DNA of 64,000 nt, taken from Thuidium tamariscinum. Its lineage: Eukaryota > Streptophyta > Bryopsida > Hypnales > Thuidiaceae. The position numbers and the translations under genes are program-made. Positions 56,452 through 64,000 of the stretch are shown here, in pieces. The DNA is taken from assembly GCA_947034885.2 (NCBI GenBank), contig OX344757.2:4278001-4342000 (forward strand), given 5' to 3'. Each line of letters begins with the position of its first letter. Within the stretch, counting starts at the first letter, position 1. A model generated the notes under the pieces. That model had not been told where the DNA came from. It worked only from the letters and a program-made list of their open reading frames with translations, and did not search any database.

Positions 56452-57529
56452 GGGCTGGTCCGCCTTTATCATGTATTTTTTAGATGGTAATATTTTTTTG
56501 CTCATTTTTCAGTCAAAGAGAAATAAGCAAGGAATGTATCAAAAGTCGTTTCATAATTTTTAGAGCATTTATAAATTACTTATGAATTTTCAAACAAAAT
56601 CTGACATAGGGCCTTATTTGTGATTCGTAGGCCTTGGAAACCCACACATGCTTAGTTTTAAAAAAAATATGGTTTTGTTAAAAAACTAGCATTGCAACAT
56701 GTAAAAAGTAATAGAGATGGTTTCTAAATGCCACCCTTTCTAAAAGTGAAATGAATGCTTAAATCAATCATTATTTTAGATTTTGTAACATTTGTAAGAA
56801 GGTAGTTGGACCACCAATTCTTATTTTGAATAAAATTAGTAGACACCTATCCACTTCGTTAGGAAAGGACCCATTGTGGCTCTGGAATCATCCATTGAAG
56901 AAGTATAAACCAAATCTTATCATGCTTTGATGTAATCAAGGGGCCATTTTCCCACAATCAGGTATCTATTTCAATTCTAAACAATTCTAAATGCCTATAT
57001 TGTTTTAGAGTTGTCTCCTATATCCTATTTAGCTCTTTTGAGTCCTTTCCTATGAGATTAGGGGAGGAAGGGCAAGGCTAAAAATTTGACGACTGACTCC
57101 AAAATGTTCATGACAAGCTATCTTTTTTTTAATTGACAAAAAGGCAGCTTATCCTAATTTCTAGTTTTCATAAATGCCAACTACCACATTTTTGGGTTGT
57201 TGTTAGTTAGTCATAGTTTTGGAATAAAAATATCTATGTGTACATAGGAATGCCAATTTTTCACTCTATTACTAATTAGCTAGGAGCTTTTAATTACTCC
57301 CAAAACCCTAAATGTCTTGCCTTCACATATGACACCACATGACCTACATTTCTTCAAAATTCACTAAACCATCGCTACTACAAAAGTTGCCATTGCAATT
57401 CTCATTGGGGGCTTAGAATTTTTCAAATTCAAACTACTCCACAATGATGACTTGATATGATTTTGAATTTAGGAGTCTCACAAGAGGGTGAGCAGGCTAG
57501 AATTGTCAAAACAATCTATGACATTTTTG
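56452..57529. other. AT-rich spacer
   Basis: No gene, RNA or clear element seen between the piggyBac right end and segment copy C. Confidence 0.4.
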
Positions 57530-59700
57530 CAGCTGCAGATTGACAAAGTTGACTACAAGTGCCAATGTATATATAGAATGGAATGCACATTGCAGTGTTG
57601 ATTAAAACAACCTTTAACAACACATTTTGTATTATTTAAGGTATGTTCCCACTTGATATTAGGGGTGATGTTTGTAATGTGAATCTAATGCAAAAGTAGT
57701 TTTGAATTTGTTCCTAAGAGATTCAACAACAACACCCTTTAACACCAAGTGTGAAGATACCTATGATATGGCATGCATTTCAATAAATGGGTTCTTAATC
57801 ATGAAGTTCTTAGAACTTATTGAACCTTGGGACACCAATTTTTCTTCTTCATGAGTTAGTAGAGGAAGATAAGTGTCTCCTAAGATAATGATGTCACAAA
57901 AAATTGGAGTGGAAATTGGTATATTAAGGTATTATTTTAACCTACACTAATTCAAAATAGTGTGGTTTAGGTGTCACATGCACTAATAGGACATCATGGC
58001 CTTTTCTCTTTTGGCAATACTATTTAACAAATTGTGAAGATAACATTGTTAAACAAAGCATACAATCTCCAAAACATATTTGAGGGACCAAGAATATTGG
58101 CTCAAAGCAAGGAAATTATCCTTAGTGTTATAGTATAAGGGGCGTTTCACACTATGGCCGTCCAAGTCAAGAGGCCGTCAATTCCACCAATCAGATTTGA
58201 GAAGCCATGATTTTCACCAATCAGATTTGAGAAAACCATGGCCTCTCGACTTGGACGGCCATAGTGTGAAACACCCCTAAGTCTTGGAGGTTATATCATC
58301 TCATCACAATCATTTATAAATACCTATCTTTCCTTCTTTGAGGTAAATGGAAGTAGATAATATTGGTGAAAAATATTATAGAGAATTGAAGGGGTCCTAT
58401 TAAATCTAATAGCTAAGGGATCTAAAAGAATTTTCTTTCAAAGATGAAATAGCTTGGCTTCTTTGGATTGTAGAAAAGGAAGTATTTTTGTATTCTTGGA
58501 TCTTCAACAATATTTTGGAGATTTGTACAACTTTATCAATTGAAATTCAATGTTATAAAGGTCTAATCTTGGTAGTGCCTTTTTTATTTTTTTAAAGAAT
58601 GTAAGAAAGGAGCAATCAAGAGTATATTGATGAAGTGATATGCTTCAAATTTCATCCATCATGTAAACAAACAATCACTTTTGGAGGTGTAGTCATGTAC
58701 ATCAGCATGCACATTTTTGTCCAAGTTTTGCAATTTCATCCATATTTCTTTAAGATGGAGTAAGACAAATTGGTTTTGTCAAATTGGTCCAATTTGTCTC
58801 CATGGTGCAAAATTTCTTTTTGTTGTACATTAAATTCTCTAAAGCAAGGTACTATAGGATTTGTAGAAATTTATACTCTTTATTTGCATGAATAAAAATT
58901 TTGAGCTAGGAAAATAAAGTCAAACTTCTTAGGTACTATTGTTTATTACATTTGAAGATTTGAATTCATCTTTGAAAATAAAAGATCCTAAACTAGATAG
59001 GAAAAATTAATATTTGTATAATCAACAACCACCAAATAGGAAAAAAAAATTTACACTTATCCATGCCATCAATGAGTGGATGGTAAATATAGGAACTTCT
59101 TTTTGGTTTTGAAAAGAAATTAGAGCTTTAGAGCATTCACGGTATACAAAACATTATTAATTTAATTGATCAATAGTTAATATTTGAATTATTGTACTTT
59201 ACAAATCAATTATGACATCAATTGAATTGACAATACCATACAAATTAATAATGTATGAATTAAAGGGCAATCTATCGTTTTCTAAAATTCAGAAGTATTA
59301 ATAATCAAAATCCTAAAAAATCTAAAGATGATAAAGATATCTTATAATTATGTCTATATGACAAAAAGAATTTTTGCCTAAAAAAAGACAAGTCCTTAGT
59401 ACTTGATGCATTTCATTATTTTTTATTGTAGATGCAGCCGACATCCCTCTATACTAAAAGATGCTTTTGGAGATGGAATTGTTGTAGCACCTTCTATCTA
59501 TTATTCTTCTAATAGCTTGTTTTTCTTAGCAAAGACAAACTACACTACATCATAATGGTTAGGTATTCTTGGTGATAAAAAAACAATCTTTCTTCACTAC
59601 TCATGTAGTGTTTTCAATTAAAATCCTACATACTCAATCATTTATAATGTCAATGATGAATGTTTATATTATTTGGAATAGAAGAAGCTTCAAAATAATT
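57530..59700. repeat. Duplicated segment, partial third copy C
   Basis: CAGCTGCAGATTGACAAAGT TGACTACAAGTGCC matches the upstream exon region of gene A at 34300, and the following sequence tracks 34560-38700 in order. It lacks the 35522-36446 and 36569-37661 elements and carries its own MITE at 58139. The small membrane protein coding exons are not found. Confidence 0.65.
58139..58277. mobile_element. Tourist-like MITE (PIF/Harbinger type)
   Basis: The inverted ends GGGGCGTTTCACACTATGGC CGTCCAAGTC and reverse are near-perfect for over 35 bp, flanked by TAA on both sides (58136-58138 and 58278-58280). The 139 bp element also contains CACCAATCAGATTTGAGA twice. A 3 bp TAA/TTA target and ends starting GGG fit PIF/Harbinger MITEs. 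Segment A has the empty site near 34915. Confidence 0.85.
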
Positions 59701-59990
59701 GTATAAGGTAGCAAGTTCATAGAGTGCTTATTTAAGGCTACTATAAGTTGGAAAATAATCTCTAAAGGGCCAAGGCCATTTTTTTGTCAAAAAACATTCA
59801 AAGTTGCCATTTTGCTACATTCTCACAAAAAAGTAAAAAGAACATTGTTTTTTAGAATCTAATTGTAAGATTTCATATGTAACTTGTTTGATATTATGAG
59901 GTAAGAATTTCATGAAGTTCAACCTTCAACATTGGAAGTTATTAGCATTTAAAGTTGGAAAAAAAATTGAAAGTTGGTTTGCAATTTTAA

Positions 59991-60944
59991 CCCCTAAAGG
60001 TTTTTGACTATATTTCCACCAAAATCACTACAAAACTGCGATTTCCAGTACAAGTGCAATTTTTTTGAAAAAAAATATTTTTTTGACATATTTAACTGTA
60101 GGATCTTGTATTTAGGTGGTTTGAAAATATGTGGAAAAAATTTCAAAAATTTTCACTTTGTAGATTGCAAGATATTAACATTTGAACTAGCAAAAATCCT
60201 TTTTTTATCCTTGCAAAAATTCGAGCAGCTGCACTTTACAAGGTTACATTTGTATGAAAAAATACTCAAAATGATGGTTACTCTTTGAATTCATTTTACA
60301 ATTCAAGTTGGCTATATGGTAAAAAAAATTTTAATCATTTGGAATTGTACAACATATAGGAAAAAAATAGTACTCCGTAAGTAGAAAGAAGTAGAAAATG
60401 CTTGAAAATACTAAATTGTGAATAATTTATTTATAAAAATGAAAAATGACAATCCCAATGGTTAAAATATTGTAATAAACAATCTTCACAGAAAGTTTTA
60501 GTGTTTTTTTTTAAATATTAAAAATAAAATAAAATAAAGAATTTCAAACTTTTTGGTAGAGTAGAAATTCTATAACTACCCACAAACTACCACAAACTAA
60601 GATTCCTTATAACTTTTGATTCATTTATTGAAATGGAATGATTCAAAGCTTTCCATATAGATAAAAATCTAATAAACCTATTTCAAATTTTTATTTCTTA
60701 AAAAAACAATTTTTAAAGAAGTTTTTTTTGCTGCTCAGGCTACCCGCAGTTCAAAGGAAACAATATATCATGCCATAACTTTTGAACCATGTAGTCAAAA
60801 GTTATGAAAATTGTTGGGCCTTAAAGCTACCCCTCAAACACATGTTCTGTAAAAATTTCAAAGAAAAAAAATAAAAAATCCATTCATAGTGAGCTGTCCG
60901 ATATTTTCTATGTTGCCAAAAAATGTAGTTCAGGGATTTAGGGG
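59991..60944. mobile_element. TTAA-flanked inverted-repeat element (piggyBac-like MITE), copy 3
   Basis: TTAA at 59987-59990 and at 60945-60948 flank ends CCCCTAAAGG and TTTAGGGG. Length is 954 bp. This is the un-nested version of copy 1 and its reference empty site for the insertion at 4114-4830. A 94-codon open frame at 60004-60288 is Phe/Lys-rich and not recognisable. Confidence 0.8.
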
Positions 60945-60948
60945 TTAA

Positions 60949-61313
60949 ATGACCTTGACCACCCAATGTAGAAATTTTTTACACTATAGACTTTGAATTA
61001 AAAAATTTATGTTGAAAAATTGAGTTGAAAGTCTAAAAAATGTTTCAAAAAGAAAAACAATAAATAATTTTCATCCTTTGAAAAATTGTTATGTAAAAGT
61101 AGATTCAAAATTGAAAGAAAAACTAGATCCCAATGGTGAGATTTTGCCTTTAATTAGTGATAATTTTACTTTTTTTTAGATGGATGTGGTGGCGATCAGT
61201 AAATAAATTTTGGTGTGTACTGGTGGTGACTTGGCTACAATTTGAAGTGCGCAACCTAGCCATTTATTTTTTTCTAGGCAGTAGATAAGGCAAATTTCCA
61301 TGTGATTTCACAA
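60949..61313. other. AT-rich spacer
   Basis: No gene or clear element seen. Confidence 0.4.
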
Positions 61314-61660
61314 CCATGAGAGGATTTTCAACTGGTTTACAAGACTGCGAGTTCCCAAACGCTGAGAACTTTGGGAACGCAGTGCTGATGTGGTCAAGTG
61401 ACTGCCACGTCAGGAAAATACTAATTAATTAATTATTTTAATTAATTATTTAATATTTTCTAAATATTTTCTTGAAAATTTTAATTTTTTTAAAATCACT
61501 TTCTTTCTATTTTAAGCAATCTGAAATTTTTTGAAAAAAAAAATTTTAATTTTAATTTTTCAAAATTCAAAAATTCAGACCAGTAGGGGGCTAGTCTGCA
61601 GCAGTGGGAACAGTTTCTAGGAACACCCTTGAAACAGTCTTCTTGGAGGCCAGAAATCCT
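61314..61660. mobile_element. MITE related to 43416-43681
   Basis: Left CATGAGAGGATTTT is inverted as the right AGAAATCCTATTATG, with inner matches GACTGCGAGTTCCC and GGAACAC...CAGTCTTC. The core is AT-rich with TTAATTAA runs, like the 43.4 kb element. Confidence 0.5.
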
Positions 61661-61724
61661 ATTATGGAAAGTGTGAAAATATTTTCATCTTCCAATTCCC
61701 AAGTGAGAAAGAAGGAAGTAAGGG

Positions 61725-62520
61725 AGAATCACCCATTTCCAACTAGGGTTCCATACCCAATTTGTAGGATGTGGCTATTTCCAACCAAAGTTAGAAGAGA
61801 TTTCTAATCAAAGCTTGGAATGTACTTTTTTCTCATTATCAAGGTTGGGACTAATAAAGTCATAACACATGTCCCAAAGTGTCATAAAGTGTGTGAAAAA
61901 GAAAAGTAAGGTAGAACCACCCATAACTAATCATTTAGACATGATTTGGTGTAGTACAATGCAAAGCAAATATTTTCAAAAGTCTGATGATAGAATGACA
62001 GAGATTGCAAAAACTTGGGGAATTTTATTGTATGAATTGAAATTACTAAGAATTTTGAAAGGCAAAAGGTGCACCAGACCCATTGCCAATCTATAGACTC
62101 TTCTAATTTCAATTACACAAAAAAATACTTTTTTACTCACTCTTTCTTACTTTCTTGCACACTACTTTGGCCATGTACCATGAACTTTTAGCCAACTTTG
62201 AAAAGGGGAAAAACACCCATTCTAGCCTTGGTTGGAAATACGTCCATAGATAGATTGGCTATGGGGTATTGATTGCTTATAGGTGGTTCTACCTTAGTCT
62301 TGGCTATGATATAAATTAGAAGATTGTAAACATTGGCTATAGGTTTGAAGCACTATTTGGCTTCAAAAAATCATAGCAATTTCATATTTGAGAATAAAAT
62401 TGTGAAAAATTTGCAATCTCCATATTTCCTATCTTTCTACATGAGAAAAATTTGTATCGCCTCATACTCCTCATGATTTGTTCCAAAATTGCTTAAGTAA
62501 TCGAGTATAGGTGGTTCTAC
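61725..62520. repeat. Dispersed repeat, relative of 48890-49340
   Basis: Shares ACCCATTTCCAACTAGGG, TATTTCCAACCAAAG, CAAGGTTGGGACTAATAA and ACATGTCCCAAAGTG in order. No gene is supported. Confidence 0.6.
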
Positions 62521-62749
62521 CTTATACCGAAATGAATAAGTGCCAAAATGGTAAAATAAGATTTATGAGTAACAACAAGGATTATTCCAACCTATACGAA
62601 AGTAAAACCAATAACCTGCACAAACAACATCCATCCACTAATGCCTTTGTCAACAAGTATTTGACTATTGAAGTAGCGAAAGAGTTTAGTGTTAAAATCC
62701 ATCTATCCATATCCATCCATACCTTTAAGTTAGGCCAAGTGTTTGTTTG

Positions 62750-63655
62750 ATGTATTTCTTTTATTTGTTATTATGTTGAGATCTTCTAGACCATATGTCT
62801 CCAGTCTCATTCTTGATACCATCAAAAAGTGTTCAATGAGGAAGGGTGCATGGGCTTTGTTTTATTGCATCTTAATTCTCAATGAGAAAGTTATGGATTT
62901 CTAAATTATTCTGAATATTTAAGAATTAAAAGAATAATTTTACATTTGTTTTTGCTACAACAACAATATAAGGCACACTACTTTATACCCTAAGTTAGGC
63001 TATTTGGTTTTTTTCGTTACGTTGAATCTCTAGAACCATGTGTTCCTTAGATGCATTTTTAATATTGTTTGAAAGCTCTTCACAAGGAGGATTGCACAAA
63101 CTTTGTTTCATGGCATTCTAACTCATGGCTAGAAAAGATATTGAATTTCAAAGCTTTTACAAACTAGAGAATTAAAAAATCACTTGAACTTTGGCAAATT
63201 ACTATGGCAATTAATAATACATTGGACATTAGTCTCTCTATATCCATTTATATACCTTTAACATAGGCTATTTGTTCTATTTGTTTGTTTACTAAATTGA
63301 AATATGTTGGGCTGTGCGTCCTTTGATCATATCCTTTGTACCATCAAAAAGCTCTTAACAAGGAGGGCTACATAGACTTTGTTTTGTGGGGTTTTGACCT
63401 ATGGTGAGAAAATTCTTGAATTTCAAATTTTTTATGAACTAAAAAGATTACTTTCATTTTTAATTTTGCCTATGGTAGTGGCTTAGGGCACAATCACTAG
63501 TATAGTAGTATATCTATCTATTAAATGAGTTCATTTGTTTTGTTTTGTTTGTTATGAGGAAGTCATCTAGACTGTGTGTCCCCTAATCATACTACTGATA
63601 CCATCAAAAAGCCTTCAATGAGGAGGGGCGCATGGACTTTGTTTTGTGGCATTTA
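62750..63655. repeat. Tandem repeat, about 260 bp unit, four copies
   Basis: CCATCAAAAAG followed by AGGAGGG, GCATGGACTTTGTTTTGTGG and a GAATTTCAAA block recurs near 62820, 63070, 63340 and 63600. The last copy is cut by the element at 63659. Confidence 0.85.
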
Positions 63656-63658
63656 GAT

Positions 63659-64000
63659 TTGGGCAATTGCAAGAAACACTTGTCCTATTTTGTGTCACTC
63701 CTAGTGTGCTGATTTGTTTTTTGGCCATAATTTCTATGTTTTGGCTCCAAATGACTCAAGATTTATAGAAAAGGTACTCATAACTATCATACACCTTCCC
63801 AAATTTTTTCATAATTTTCAAAAATAATTTACTATCCAAAAATAGACCCCAATTGAATGTCATACTTGGTAGTTTAGGGTTTTTTAGTACTATGGAGTCC
63901 CTTTTTTAATGATTTTGAGATGAAATTTGGATGAAATGGTCTTCTAGTAGACTTACAGCTCTCTATGTGAGGGGTTTTGAAAAAAGTTATTTTTATGTCG
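63659..64000. mobile_element. MULE-like inverted-repeat element, CAAGAAACACTT family, copy 4 (runs off window)
   Basis: Starts GGGCAATTGCAAGAAACACT TGTCC and matches 17621-17840 and following bases closely, including CCAAAAATAGACCCCAATTG. The right end is outside the window. Confidence 0.75.

Noticed and set aside
1-64000. CRISPR arrays, rRNA or tRNA genes
   Set aside because: The tandem repeats present are degenerate and not of direct-repeat/spacer form; I saw no rRNA block and could not support any tRNA cloverleaf by eye.

Overview
This window looks like nuclear DNA of a seed-free land plant (moss, liverwort, lycophyte or fern grade) or a close streptophyte relative. It is AT-rich and gene-poor, its genes carry GT-AG introns, and it encodes an ACR3-type arsenite efflux carrier, a family kept in seed-free plants and some gymnosperms but lost from flowering plants. 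Genes sit in short, more GC-rich islands separated by AT-rich repeat deserts.

Layout. 1-0.9 kb: the last two exons of RAD51B (+), whose 5' part lies outside the window. 3.6-5.8 kb: a TTAA-flanked inverted-repeat element carrying two further nested elements. 6.2-10.4 kb: an ACR3 gene (+, three coding exons) with an unusual cysteine-bearing N-terminal extension and a long leader built from duplicated segments. 10.4-19.9 kb: repeat desert with a decayed coding remnant (13.1-14.2 kb) and a MULE-like inverted-repeat element. 20.8-21.7 kb: an intronless ALS3/STAR2-type ABC permease (-). 26-30 kb: tandem repeats and an unrecognised three-exon gene (+). 30.7-47.5 kb: two copies (A and B) of a segment, each carrying on the - strand the same uncharacterised gene for a 109 or 119 residue membrane protein with conserved splice sites. 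Part of the region upstream of gene A recurs as a third, gene-less copy at 57.5-59.7 kb. 50.5-56.4 kb: a piggyBac transposon whose transposase frame is continuous over about 980 codons except for four nonsense codons. 59.7-64 kb: more inverted-repeat elements and tandem repeats.

How it fits together. The paralogous segments act as internal empty-site controls, so at least five small inverted-repeat insertions can be recognised because they are present in one copy and absent in its partner. The most interesting signal is a set of about 0.95 kb elements with TTAA flanks and CCCC-starting inverted ends, which look like non-autonomous relatives of the piggyBac element in the same window. The second is the undescribed A/B small membrane protein gene pair. 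ACR3 and ALS3 both act in metal or metalloid tolerance, but they are more than 10 kb apart on opposite strands and I do not claim functional linkage.

Limits: everything is read by eye. Exon models come from splice signals and reading frame only, repeat boundaries are approximate unless said otherwise, and no database search was possible.
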